Assembly: GCF_036226925.1 (NCBI RefSeq)
Contig: NZ_CP109031.1
Coordinates: forward strand, 1,612,001 to 1,676,000
Length of the DNA: 64,000 bases
Origin: Streptomyces sp. NBC_00659
GTDB lineage: Bacteria > Actinomycetota > Actinomycetes > Streptomycetales > Streptomycetaceae
Reading direction: 5' to 3'
Positions 1-8,658 of this stretch are shown piece by piece (positions within the stretch are counted from its first letter, which is position 1; the number at the start of each line of letters is the position of its first letter). The position numbers were made by a program, and so were the translations under genes. Under the pieces are notes generated by a model, which saw only the letters and a list, made by a program, of their open reading frames with translations, had not been told where the DNA came from and did not search any database.

Positions 1-1159
1 GATGCACCAGGGGCGCGAGAGCCATCCGTACACGCCCCAGGAGTGCTTCGAGCTCCCCCGCGAGCGGCGCGGGGTCGGCCTGGGCGTCACCCGCGAGCCG
101 CCGGGCGGCCGCCGAGGTACAGCCGTGCACGGCACGCAGGGCGCGCTCGATCCAGCGGTCGGTGACCGTGTGCGTGGTGATCGGCAGCACGAGCGCCACC
201 GCGAGAGCGGCACCGAGCGCGCCGACACCGGTCTCGGCGAGCCGGAGGCCCAGGAGTCCCGGATGCAGGACGCCGAGCAGCCCGTAGAGCAGGCCCGCCA
301 TGACGGTCACGAAGAACATCATCCAGCTGTACGAGGGCGTGGCCGTGTAGAAGATCCCGAAGACGCTCACCGCGACGAGGGCGGCCGTGGGCGCGGGCGC
401 GCCGTGCAGCGGTACGGCGACCAGGAGCCCGGCCCCGATTCCGACGAACGTGCCGACCACGCGCCGGAAGCCGCGGACCAGCGTCTCGCCGCGCGAGGCC
501 GTGTTGACGAAGATCCACCACGCGGTGCCGACGGCCCAGTACCAGCGGTCGTGCGAGAGGAGCTGGCCCGCGGCGAGCGCGAAGGCGCAGGCCGCGGTCG
601 CCTGGAAGGCCTGCCGGGTGGCGGGGCGCGCCAGCCCCCGCCCCTCCAACGGCAGCGGCGCGGCCGGCAGGGGGCTGCGCCGCTCGATGCACCAGGCGCC
701 GAACCGCACGGCCGAGGACGCCGCGAGCGACAGGGCGACGGCGGCGTACAGCTGCGGGAGCTGGCCGGGCACGGCGTGCAGGAACTGGGTCGTGAAGAAC
801 ATCATGAACGCGAAGATGCCGAGCGCGTGCCCGCGCGGGCCGAAGCGGCGGGCGTACACCCCGGCGAAGACCACGGCGAGCCAGATCGTGTCCCGCAGCA
901 TCGGCGCCCCGTGCAGGGAGGTCGCCACCGCGAGGACCGGGAAACCGGCCACGGGGAGCAGCGCGGTGGTGCCGGCCTGGCCGCGCACGGTCGGGTCGCC
1001 GACCGTGAACATCGCGAGGAGCGCCGCGAGCCCGCCGGCGATCGAGGCGGGGAGCGAGAGTCCGGCCGACTGGCACAGCGTGACCGCAAGGCCGATGCCG
1101 AGCACCGCCCGGATCGAGACCCGCAGCCGGAAAAGTCCCGGATCCGGCGCCATGAACAT
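1..1159 (-). CDS. FUSC-family inner-membrane transporter, C-terminus cut by window edge
   Basis: About 386 residues are visible. The protein starts MFMAPDPGLFRLRVS and continues as runs of hydrophobic helices separated by short charged turns. Two membrane blocks (roughly residues 15-135 and 185-300) flank a cytoplasmic stretch with the sequence CIERRSPLPAAPLPLEG. This two-block layout is typical of the fusaric-acid-resistance-like FUSC family, which exports aromatic acids or drugs. The ATG at 1159 has a GAAGG-type ribosome site about 8 nt upstream; a GTG at 1168 and an ATG at 1153 are alternatives in the same frame. The gene is divergent from the Lrp regulator at 1401, which may control it. 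The substrate cannot be told. The stop codon lies before position 1. Confidence 0.8.
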   Translation of the reverse strand, partial: MFMAPDPGLFRLRVSIRAVLGIGLAVTLCQSAGLSLPASIAGGLAALLAMFTVGDPTVRGQAGTTALLPVAGFPVLAVATSLHGAPMLRDTIWLAVVFAGVYARRFGPRGHALGIFAFMMFFTTQFLHAVPGQLPQLYAAVALSLAASSAVRFGAWCIERRSPLPAAPLPLEGRGLARPATRQAFQATAACAFALAAGQLLSHDRWYWAVGTAWWIFVNTASRGETLVRGFRRVVGTFVGIGAGLLVAVPLHGAPAPTAALVAVSVFGIFYTATPSYSWMMFFVTVMAGLLYGLLGVLHPGLLGLRLAETGVGALGAALAVALVLPITTHTVTDRWIERALRAVHGCTSAAARRLAGDAQADPAPLAGELEALLGRVRMALAPLVH

Positions 1160-1400
1160 CTTCTTCACCTTCGGCGTCCCGCCCCCACTTCGCAGTTCAA
1201 CACAGGTTTCGGCATGCGCGGCGCACATGCGAAAGGCGCCGCGGGTCCGGTACGGCGTCCTTGCCGTCCGGCGCTGCGCAGCGCCATCGATACGGACAAG
1301 GTACGCGGCAGCCCGGAACTGGCTCAACCGGCTCGGTTTCGACTGAGCCATTGGTACAGTCGAAGGAGAACATTGTCGGCCGCGAGGAGGCCAACGGACC

Positions 1401-1877
1401 ATGCCCGTGGACGAGCTCGACACCCGCATCCTGCGGCTGCTCCTGGAGCAGCCGCGCACCAGCGTCCGTGAATACGCCCGCGTCCTCGGTGTCGCCCGCG
1501 GCACGCTCCAGGCCCGCCTCGACCGGCTGGAGCGGGACGGGGTGATCACCGGGACCGGCCCCTCGCTGTCCCCCGCGGCCCTCGGCCATCCCGTGCTCGC
1601 GTTCGTGCACATCGAGGTCACGCAGGGCCATCTGGACGACGTGGGCGACGCGCTCGCCGCCGTACCGGAGATCATCGAGGCGTTCTCGATCACCGGCGGC
1701 GGCGATCTGATCACCCGGGTCGCGGCGCGCGACAACGCCCACCTGGAGGATGTGATCCAGGCCCTGATCAGCCTGCCCGGCGTGGTCCGCACCCGGACCG
1801 AGGTGGCACTGCGGGAACGGGTCCCGCACCGGCTGCTGCCGCTGGTGGAGTCGATCGGCCGGGCGGCACAGGGCTGA
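1401..1877 (+). CDS. Lrp/AsnC-family transcriptional regulator
   Basis: This 158-residue protein has the normal Lrp layout. An N-terminal winged helix-turn-helix begins MPVDELDTRILRLLLEQPR, with the recognition helix near residues 30-50. It is followed by a RAM/AsnC effector domain with the typical ITGGGDLITRVAARDNAHLE strand and glycine pattern. Such proteins bind amino acids or related small molecules and form octamers on DNA. A GAGGAGG site lies 12 nt before the ATG. The gene is divergent from the FUSC transporter with a 240-bp gap, an arrangement that suggests local control of the transporter; this is inference. Confidence 0.9.
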   Translation: MPVDELDTRILRLLLEQPRTSVREYARVLGVARGTLQARLDRLERDGVITGTGPSLSPAALGHPVLAFVHIEVTQGHLDDVGDALAAVPEIIEAFSITGGGDLITRVAARDNAHLEDVIQALISLPGVVRTRTEVALRERVPHRLLPLVESIGRAAQG

Positions 1878-1890
1878 CCCCGCCGCGGCT

Positions 1891-2037
1891 GGATCACTCC
1901 CGGGTCTCGCTGCGGGCGGACAGCTCCCGGTCATCATCGCGGGCGGATCACCGGCGTGATCACTCCGGCACCTCACCGCGGGCCGATCACGCCCGTGCGT
2001 CACCGCGGTGGGATCGCTCCCGGGCATCCTTGGCCTC
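1891..2037. repeat. Five degenerate 27-nt tandem units between lrp and the HAD remnant
   Basis: Units lie at 1891-1917, 1918-1944, 1957-1983, 1984-2010 and 2011-2037, with one 12-nt insertion at 1945-1956 that repeats GGATCAC. Most units open with a GGATCRCTCC-like core and end near CACCGCGGGC. The last unit stops directly at the ATG of the HAD fragment. The 27-nt spacing is exact apart from the insertion. No protein is proposed here. Confidence 0.7.
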
Positions 2038-2250
2038 ATGAGCACCCTCGACGGCACTCCGGTCATCTTCGATCTTGACGGAACGCTCGTGGACAGCGAG
2101 CCGAACTACTTCGAAGCCGGGCGCCGGACCCTCGCCGGGCAGGGCGTCACCGACTTCGCACGGGCCGATCTGCTCGTGCGCGGCGGCCAGGCCGAGTTCA
2201 CGGCGCGGGCCGCGTACGACTGGCCGGCGAGCGGGGCCTCGCGTTCCTGA
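2038..2250 (+). pseudogene. HAD-superfamily hydrolase, N-terminal remnant
   Basis: The reading frame begins MSTLDGTPVIFDLDGTLVDS, which contains HAD motif I (DLDGT, nucleophile Asp) and the start of a cap domain, as in beta-phosphoglucomutase or phosphoglycolate-phosphatase relatives of about 220 residues. After VTDF the sequence no longer looks like the family, and the frame stops after 70 residues. Motifs II, III and IV are absent here and in the following 250 bases. This looks like a decayed gene left by internal deletion. A short expressed protein is possible but would have no complete active site. Confidence 0.6.
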
Positions 2251-2503
2251 ACCGGAACCCGTCGTCGGTCATTTCGGAAGTCTCCGGCCGGAATTCCGCC
2301 GGGTGCGCCAGAATGCCGGTCGGCGAGAGGTTCCGGACACCGCGCGGAGCGGTTCGGCCACCGCGGGAGCGGGCCGGCCGCTTCGGCAGCGCTGTGCACA
2401 CGGTTGTCCGCGATCGCCCGCTTTGCGCCGGCCGTCCCGTCGCCGAGGGCGGTCCGGCCGTGTCACCGGGAGAGATCCGGCCGTCGTTCCGGAAGGAGTA
2501 GGC

Positions 2504-3142
2504 GTGCACCCCGACAAGGACGCACCCGCGGGCTCGGGGGCGCCGGCGGATCAGGACGGACCGCTGCGTTCGGACGCGCGACGCAATCGCGAGCGCATCC
2601 TGGCCGTCGCCCTGGCGGAGCTGACCCGCTCCGCCGACACCCCGCTGAGCGCGATAGCCAGGAAGGCGGGAGTCGGTCAGGGGACCTTCTACCGCAACTT
2701 CCACCATCGCGAGGCCCTCATCCTGGAGATCCACCGCCACGAGGTGCGGCAGGTGACCGACGCGGCGGCGCATCTGCTCGCCACCCGACCGCCGGATCGG
2801 GCACTGCGGGAGTGGACGGACCGTCTCGCACGGTTCGCCATGGCCAAGGCGGGCCTGGCCGAAGCGCTGCGGACGACCACCGGCACACCTCGGGGCGTCC
2901 TCACGAGGCTCGACCACAAGCCCCTGAGCTCGGCCGTGGCACTCCTGCTGCGGACCAACGAGGAAGCGGGCACCATCCGGCCCGGCGTGACCGCCGACGA
3001 CTTCCTGCTCGCCGTCGCCGGACTCTGGCAGCTCGACCGCCACGGGGACTGGCAGGCGCACGCCCGCCGGCTGCTGGACCTGGTGACGGACGGCCTGCGC
3101 GTCGGCGCGCCAGGACCGGGCAGGTCCGCGCGGAAGGACTGA
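2504..3142 (+). CDS. TetR-family transcriptional regulator
   Basis: The protein has 212 residues. The GTG at 2504 is chosen because GGAAGGAG sits 5 nt upstream. A TetR helix-turn-helix spans about residues 24-70, with SAIARKAGVGQGTFYRNFHH as the recognition region. The C-terminal all-helical part is a ligand-binding domain of normal length (SBP-like TetR_C type). It is followed tail-to-tail by the DHFR-like reductase on the other strand, a common pairing in Streptomyces, though control of that gene is only inferred. No ligand can be predicted. Confidence 0.9.
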   Translation: MHPDKDAPAGSGAPADQDGPLRSDARRNRERILAVALAELTRSADTPLSAIARKAGVGQGTFYRNFHHREALILEIHRHEVRQVTDAAAHLLATRPPDRALREWTDRLARFAMAKAGLAEALRTTTGTPRGVLTRLDHKPLSSAVALLLRTNEEAGTIRPGVTADDFLLAVAGLWQLDRHGDWQAHARRLLDLVTDGLRVGAPGPGRSARKD

Positions 3143-3242
3143 GCCCGCCGCTCGCCCACGGAGGCCCGCCGTACCGCCCGTCACCGCACCCGGGCCTGGC
3201 CCTGACCTGGCCCTGGCCGGGCCTGGAAGGCGACCAGGTCAG

Positions 3243-3872
3243 TCAGCGGCGGACCAGCCGGACGTGCGTCGCGGCCGGCGATCCGACCAGCTCGGCCACC
3301 CGGTAGCCGTCGATCGCGTCCCCGAGGTTGTCGAGCAGGCGCTCTCCCCGGCCCAGGAGCCGCGGGACGACGGCCAGGTGCATTTCGTCGAGGAGTCCCG
3401 CGCGCAGGTACTGCTGGACGGTGCCGGGTCCGCCGCCGATCCGGACGTCCTTGCCCGCCGCCGCCTCGAAGGCACGGGCGAGAACCGTCTCCACCGGTTC
3501 GTCGGTGAAGTGGAAGGTCGTTCCGCCCTCCATGACGACCGAGGGCCGCAGGTGGTGCGTGTGCACGAACACGTCATTGTGGTATGGAGGGTTGGGTCCC
3601 CACCAGCCCGTCCACGACTCATTCTCCCACGGTCCGCGCCGAGGCCCGAACATATTGCGGCCCATGATGGTGGCGCCGATGTTCTCCTCGCTGCGCTCCA
3701 CGAACTCGACGTCGATTCCTCCCTTGCCGTCGGCCAGGTCGCGCATCGCGGCGAACATCCACTCGTGCATGCCCTCGAAGCCCTCGCCGAGCGGATGCTC
3801 AAGACACTGGCGGGGTCCGGCGGCGTAACCGTCCACCGAGACCGTGATGTTGTGTACGCGCAGCTTGGGCAT
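3243..3872 (-). CDS. Dihydrofolate-reductase-like (RibD C-terminal domain) protein
   Basis: The protein has 209 residues. Beginning MPKLRVHNITVSVDGYAAGP, it shows the fold signature of the RibD C-terminal/DHFR family. Further motifs are IMGRNMFGP (dinucleotide-binding loop) and the glycine-rich IGGGPGTVQQYLRAGLLDE. Family members are NADPH-dependent reductases of uncertain substrate, not true folate enzymes. AAGGAG lies 7 nt before the ATG at 3872 but directly against the in-frame ATG at 3878, so the second Met is preferred. It sits between the TetR gene and NAD kinase. Confidence 0.88.
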   Translation of the reverse strand: MPKLRVHNITVSVDGYAAGPRQCLEHPLGEGFEGMHEWMFAAMRDLADGKGGIDVEFVERSEENIGATIMGRNMFGPRRGPWENESWTGWWGPNPPYHNDVFVHTHHLRPSVVMEGGTTFHFTDEPVETVLARAFEAAAGKDVRIGGGPGTVQQYLRAGLLDEMHLAVVPRLLGRGERLLDNLGDAIDGYRVAELVGSPAATHVRLVRR

Positions 3873-3986
3873 GACCATGCTCCTTGGGTCCGTGGTTTCC
3901 CGCTCTCACCCGTACGTCGAACGGCGCGCCCCTGGATCGACAGCTCCCCGGAAAGTCCCCAGCCCGTGCGCGACGCACCCCCTCCG

Positions 3987-5078
3987 TCAGCGAGCCGCCG
4001 AGGGGGGCGGCAGGCGCAGTTCGGCGAGGTCCGGGGGGATGGGGGTGTCGGGGCGGAAGAACGGGGCGGCTTCGCCGTCGGCGGCCGTGGCCGGTGCGTC
4101 GGTGAGGCGGAAGCGGTCGCGCAGCCGGCCGTAGAAGTCGGTGGGGTGCAGGCGGATCAGACGGACCCGCTGCGGAGCCCGGAAGACCCCGATCCAGTCG
4201 CCTGGGTCGAGCACCCCGCGCAACTGGCCGTCGATGCTGACGGCCGCCTGGCCCGAGTGGGGCAGCACCCGCAGGGCGACGGGTTCGTCCGGCGCGGCGA
4301 CGACGCTGCGGTTGAAGGTCATGTGGGGCGCGATGGGAGTGAAGACGACCGCGTCCATGTGCGGGGAGAGCACGGGACCGCCGGCGGCGAAACTGTAGGC
4401 GGTCGATCCCGTGGGGGTGGCGACGGCGAAGGCGTCCGCCGAGTAGGAGGCCAGCCGCCGCCCGGCGAGGTAGACGCCGACGCTGACCTGACGGTCCCGG
4501 GCCAGCTTCTCCAGGACGACGTCGTTCAGGGCCGCGACGTCCAGTGCCACCCCCCAGCCGTCACCCTCCGTCGTGTCGGCTCTGACCTGCGGCGGCGGCA
4601 GGGCGGGCCCCCGCCCGTAGCAGAGCACGGCCTCCATCGATCCGGGGATCTCCAGGACCCGGGAGGCACGCAGGGTCAGCGTCATCCGTTCCTCGACGAT
4701 GGCCTTCCCCTCATGGACCGCCTGCAGCGCCCGCGTGACGTCGGCCGCCGGCACCTCGGTGAGGAACCCGACCTTGCCGAGGTCGACGCCCAGCACGTTC
4801 GCACCGCTCTTGACGGCGATCCGGGCGCCGCGCAGGAAGGTGCCGTCGCCACCGAGCGTGACGACGAGGTCCGGGTTGCCGGCCGCCTCCGCTTCCTCGC
4901 GTCCGCCACGACGCCGCTGGTCCTTGGCCCAGACGTCGATCTCGGTGCACCGGATTCCTCGGGCGTCGCACCAGTCGTGCACGGCGCGGGCGGCATCGCG
5001 GGCCGCCGCCCGCCCCTGGTGGACGACCAGGCCGACACGGTGCACGGACACAGCGACCTCCAGGTCCACGGGGGGCAT
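3987..5078 (-). CDS. nadK: NAD kinase (ATP/polyphosphate-NAD kinase family)
   Basis: The protein has 363 residues and would phosphorylate NAD to NADP in the cytoplasm. The diagnostic GGDGT motif is at residues 76-80, followed by FLRGAR. Downstream are the NAD-site NDVVLEK and the ATPTGSTAYSFAAGGP signature. The C-terminus extends past the usual end with a proline-rich tail. GGAAGGA lies about 9 nt before the ATG at 5078; the much longer open frame upstream is unlikely to be translated. Streptomyces carry more than one NAD kinase, and this one looks like a paralogue rather than the housekeeping copy normally found beside recN. Confidence 0.9.
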   Translation of the reverse strand: MPPVDLEVAVSVHRVGLVVHQGRAAARDAARAVHDWCDARGIRCTEIDVWAKDQRRRGGREEAEAAGNPDLVVTLGGDGTFLRGARIAVKSGANVLGVDLGKVGFLTEVPAADVTRALQAVHEGKAIVEERMTLTLRASRVLEIPGSMEAVLCYGRGPALPPPQVRADTTEGDGWGVALDVAALNDVVLEKLARDRQVSVGVYLAGRRLASYSADAFAVATPTGSTAYSFAAGGPVLSPHMDAVVFTPIAPHMTFNRSVVAAPDEPVALRVLPHSGQAAVSIDGQLRGVLDPGDWIGVFRAPQRVRLIRLHPTDFYGRLRDRFRLTDAPATAADGEAAPFFRPDTPIPPDLAELRLPPPSAAR

Positions 5079-5672
5079 GACTCGATCCTTCCACGAATAC
5101 GACATTTCGGTACGGACAGACGGACAGACAGCGGGCAGACGGACCGTCCGGCCGCACCTGGCGCCTCCGCGGAGTCGTCGAACCGAGGGGAGCCGCCGTG
5201 CGGGCGCCACTTCGCGGGCGGAGGGGCGAGGGGACACCGATCCCCGCCACCCTGGCCACGGCCGCACGATCCGGCGCCGAAGAACGGGACGTGCGAATGC
5301 CCCAGAGCCTCAACTCCGCTCATGAAGCGCCGACTTCGCCATGTCGCCCACCTACAGGCAGAAGTTGGCGCCGGAAGCCGCATCAGGTCACCCGTTTCCT
5401 CCGGACGGATTCCAGCCGTATCGACGTCATCGGGTGCGGCGACTCGCTTCCGTTCGCGGCGCGTTCGGGTGCTGTCAGCGGCGGAGCAGAGGGCAAGGGA
5501 ACGGTTCCGCGGGCCGAACATTTTTGGACACTTAGGCATCCCGCCGAACACTGAACGACTATCGTCTCGAATTGACGTCTCCTGAGCGACCGACATGGCT
5601 CGGAGATCCCGTCATGGCCGTTTTCATCCGCATCACGGACCACTTCGACAGCCCCCATGAAAGGTTCCTTTC
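5079..5672. other. 594-bp intergenic region, divergent promoters presumed
   Basis: No convincing gene is visible. Frames through this stretch have no family resemblance and unfavourable codon use. The part nearest the methyltransferase (about 5515-5580) is distinctly richer in A/T, with runs such as CATTTTTGGACACTTAGG, and is the likely promoter area. No good -35/-10 pair could be fixed. Confidence 0.5.
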
Positions 5673-6353
5673 GTGATCAACAGCAATCCCGGGACTGATT
5701 ACGAGAGCATCCTGCTCGACCGCGAAGGCCAGGCCGAAGCGTTCGACGCCATCGGTGACCGCTACGACGAGGCCTTTCCGCACAAGGAAGGCCAGGTCAC
5801 CGCGGGCGAGTGGCTGATCGGGTCACTGAGCGAGGGAGCGCGGGTCCTGGATCTCGGCTGCGGCACGGGCGTACCGACCGCGCGCCAACTGACGGACGCC
5901 GGGTTCGAGGTCGTGGGGGTCGACCTCTCCGGCAACATGGTGAAGCTCGCGAGCGCCTACGTCCCCGACGCGACGTTCCATCAGCTGGACCTGGCCGACC
6001 TGCGCCCGGGCGGACCGCGCGACCTCGGCCGCTTCGACGCCGTCGCCGCCTTCTTCTCGCTGCTGATGCTGCCGCGCGCGGAGATTCCCCTCGCTCTGCA
6101 GACCGTCCGTCATCTACTGGTGCCCGGCGGCCGGTTCGTCCTGTCCATGGTCGAGGCCGATGTGGACGACTTCGCGATCCCGTTCCTCGGGAACACGATC
6201 AGGGTCTCCGGCTATCTGCGGGAGGACCTGCACAGGGTCATCGAGGAGGCGGGCTTCGAGATCGTCAAGGAGACCTCGTACACGTACGCCCCCGCGGTGA
6301 CCGATGTCCCGCCCGAGGAACAGGTCTTCCTGTGCTGCCGACGGTGTGACTGA
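5673..6353 (+). CDS. SAM-dependent methyltransferase, class I
   Basis: The protein has 226 residues. The SAM-binding motif I VLDLGCGTGVPTARQL is near residues 59-74, with motif II (EVVGVDLSGNMV) and a methyltransferase_11-like strand order following. The C-terminal part VPPEEQVFLCCRR carries paired cysteines. The GTG start is preceded by GAAAGG at 8 nt. The substrate is unknown. The SpoIIE-type phosphatase follows 54 bp downstream on the same strand, so the two may be co-transcribed. Confidence 0.88.
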   Translation: MINSNPGTDYESILLDREGQAEAFDAIGDRYDEAFPHKEGQVTAGEWLIGSLSEGARVLDLGCGTGVPTARQLTDAGFEVVGVDLSGNMVKLASAYVPDATFHQLDLADLRPGGPRDLGRFDAVAAFFSLLMLPRAEIPLALQTVRHLLVPGGRFVLSMVEADVDDFAIPFLGNTIRVSGYLREDLHRVIEEAGFEIVKETSYTYAPAVTDVPPEEQVFLCCRRCD

Positions 6354-6407
6354 GGAGGCGGAGTCCGAGCCGCGGACCCGCGCCACCCACCGGACGGGAC
6401 AGAACGC

Positions 6408-8189
6408 GTGACCGAGCATCACACCCACCACGAGGGCACCGCCCCGGCACAGAGCCTGCTCCCACCTGCCGTGGCGGCGGACGGCGGCCCGCCGCAGACC
6501 GACCGCCTCCGGTATCTCGACGTGGCGACGCGGCGGATCGCCCGCGGGATGGACCTCGACGAGACGCTGCGGGAACTGCGGCAGGCGGCCGTACCGGCGT
6601 TCGCGGACGCGGTCTTCATCCACCTCGACGATCCGCTGCCGGTGGGCAGGGAGCGGTCGACGGCACCCGTCGTACTCCGCCTTCACAGCTCCGAACGGGC
6701 GCTGCCGGCGCCGCCGCACGCCGACGCAGCCCCGCACGCCGGTTCGGCCCCGCCTCCACCGCCGTTCCCCGAGGTCGCCGAGCGCGTGGATCCGGTCGGC
6801 GCCGGCCGGCTCGCGGAGCTGCTGCGGGACGGGCGTCCCGCGTTCGGTGACGCGCCGGGCAACGCGCCCGCCGTCGCCGAACTGCTCGCCGCGGGGACCG
6901 ACCCACGGTGCACCCTGCCGCCGGGTCACCGTCTGATCATCGCGCCGCTGCACGGCAGCCATCACGTCATGGGCACGGTCGTCCTGTTCCGGGGCTCCGA
7001 ACGCCCGGACTTCACCAGCGACGATCTGCTCGTCGCCTCACAGCTGGCCACGCACACCGCACTCGGGGTCCAGAAGGCGGTGATGTACGGCCACGAGGCC
7101 GCCGTGGCGGACACGCTCCAGCACACCATGCTCCCGTCGTCGCTGCCCGAGCCCACCGGGATCCGGCTGGCCAGCCGCTACCTGCCCGCCTCGAAGACCG
7201 CCCAGGTCGGCGGCGACTGGTACGACGCGATCCCGCTTCCCGGCAACCGCGTCGCGCTGATCGTCGGCGACGTCATGGGCCACTCCATGACCTCCGCCGC
7301 GATCATGGGCCAGCTGCGCACCATCGTGCAGACCCTGGCCGGTCTCGATCTGCCGCCCGACGAGGTCCTGCACCATCTCGACGAGCAGGCCCAACGGCTG
7401 GGCAGCGACCACATCGCGACCTGCCTCTACGCGATCTACGACCCGATCTCGCACCGCCTGCTGATGGCGAACGCCGGCCACCCGCCCGCGGTACTGCTCC
7501 ACGAGGACGGCCGGGCCGAGGTGCTGGGCGTTCCGCCCGGTGCCCCGATCGGCGTCGGCGGTGTCGTCTTCGAGTCGGTGGAGATGGCCGCACCCACCGG
7601 GGCGACCCTGGTGCTGTACACCGACGGGCTCGTCGAGTCCCGCGACACGGACATCGGAAGCGGCGTCGAGGCACTGCGGATCCGTCTCCAGAGCACCGCC
7701 CAGGGACTCGCCTCACTGGAAGTGCTCTGCGACCACGTGCTGGGAACCCTCGGCCCTGGGTCCCGCGACGACGACATCGCCCTGCTCGCCGCCCGGTTCG
7801 ACGGCTTCCCGCCGGACAGCGTCGGTTACTGGTACCTGGCTCCCCACCCGATGACCGCGGGCCAGGCACGCCGACTGACCCGCAGGGCCCTGCGCCGCTG
7901 GGGTCTCGAGTCCCTGGTCGACCCGACGGAACTCATGGTCAGCGAGATCGTGACGAACGCCGTGCGGTTCGCCTCGCGGCCCCTCTCGCTACGGCTGCTG
8001 CGCACCGACGTACTCCGCTGCGAGGTGACCGACGACTCGCCCCAGGTGCCCAGGATGCGGCAGGCCGGCCTCGGGGACGAGAGCGGTCGCGGCCTGTTCC
8101 TGGTCAATCAACTCGCCCTGCGCTGGGGCGCGACACGCCTGAGCAGCGGCAAGGTCGTCTGGTTCGAGCAGAAGATCCCGGCGAAGTAG
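6408..8189 (+). CDS. GAF-SpoIIE phosphatase with C-terminal HATPase (anti-sigma-like) domain
   Basis: The 593-residue protein has three parts. A GAF-like sensory region (about 30-230) is followed by a PP2C/SpoIIE serine phosphatase domain (about 255-445). That domain has the metal-site motifs GDWYDAIPL and GDVMGHSMTSA, then YTDGLVESRD and DDDIALLAARF. A HATPase_c domain (about 470-593) carries an N-box SEIVTNAVRFAS and a glycine box ESGRGLFLVNQLALRWG. These proteins dephosphorylate anti-anti-sigma factors, and the kinase-like domain may act as an anti-sigma factor, placing the protein in a stress sigma partner-switch. No cognate anti-anti-sigma gene is adjacent. The ribosome site is weak. Confidence 0.93.
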   Translation: MTEHHTHHEGTAPAQSLLPPAVAADGGPPQTDRLRYLDVATRRIARGMDLDETLRELRQAAVPAFADAVFIHLDDPLPVGRERSTAPVVLRLHSSERALPAPPHADAAPHAGSAPPPPPFPEVAERVDPVGAGRLAELLRDGRPAFGDAPGNAPAVAELLAAGTDPRCTLPPGHRLIIAPLHGSHHVMGTVVLFRGSERPDFTSDDLLVASQLATHTALGVQKAVMYGHEAAVADTLQHTMLPSSLPEPTGIRLASRYLPASKTAQVGGDWYDAIPLPGNRVALIVGDVMGHSMTSAAIMGQLRTIVQTLAGLDLPPDEVLHHLDEQAQRLGSDHIATCLYAIYDPISHRLLMANAGHPPAVLLHEDGRAEVLGVPPGAPIGVGGVVFESVEMAAPTGATLVLYTDGLVESRDTDIGSGVEALRIRLQSTAQGLASLEVLCDHVLGTLGPGSRDDDIALLAARFDGFPPDSVGYWYLAPHPMTAGQARRLTRRALRRWGLESLVDPTELMVSEIVTNAVRFASRPLSLRLLRTDVLRCEVTDDSPQVPRMRQAGLGDESGRGLFLVNQLALRWGATRLSSGKVVWFEQKIPAK

Positions 8190-8658
8190 CGGCCGCTCCG
8201 GTCCCATTCGGCCGATTCCTGATCGGCGGTTCCGCGGCGCGCATACCCGGCCAGGGTATCGTGGCGATCCTAGGGCCTGCCGTTCGGATCATGCCGCGGG
8301 ACGCGGGGCCTGATCCCAACCACAGGCCCTAGCTCGCAGGAAGTGCGGACGCCCCTGATGACGGTACGAAGGTTGCCCCGGGCCAGGTTCGACGGCGCCG
8401 CCCGCCGGGTTCGCGGCCTGGTCGTCACACCGTGCCCCGTGGCCGCCGTACCGCTCCGTCACGACATCCCCGGCACGACCGCCGGCGCGATGCGGCCGGC
8501 TCCACCGCACGCCCTGCCGGGATCGGTCGCCCGGCCCGCCGTTCCTCTCCCCGTCGCGCACATAGGCCACGTCCCCACGGCTCTCCGCGTCGCCTGACGC
8601 CGTCCAGCCGTGCGGACCGTCCCGAAACGCCTGTCGCGCATCGAGAAGAGGACTCTTC
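8190..8658. other. 469-bp intergenic region with a MITE-like palindrome
   Basis: The gap between the phosphatase and the multicopper oxidase contains the long imperfect inverted repeat listed separately. A small frame at 8343-8597 exists but lacks family resemblance and a convincing ribosome site, so no gene is called. The oxidase promoter should lie between 8333 and 8640. Confidence 0.5.
8270..8332. repeat. 63-bp near-perfect inverted repeat, MITE-like
   Basis: Left arm 8270-8291 and right arm 8311-8332 pair at 19 of 22 positions, around a 19-nt G/C-rich loop. The outermost 10 bp of each arm, CTAGGGCCTG and CAGGCCCTAG, match perfectly. The size, terminal inverted repeats and lack of a gene fit a miniature insertion element or the terminal remnant of one. 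A structured RNA or terminator for the preceding gene is the alternative. Confidence 0.6.

Noticed and set aside
2..1471. Plus-strand frame over the FUSC gene
   Set aside because: Its translation is Arg/Glu/Gly-rich without hydrophobic pattern, whereas the minus strand gives clear membrane helices.
8343..8597. Small plus-strand frame (84 codons) before the multicopper oxidase
   Set aside because: No family resemblance, poorly placed ribosome site and composition like non-coding DNA.
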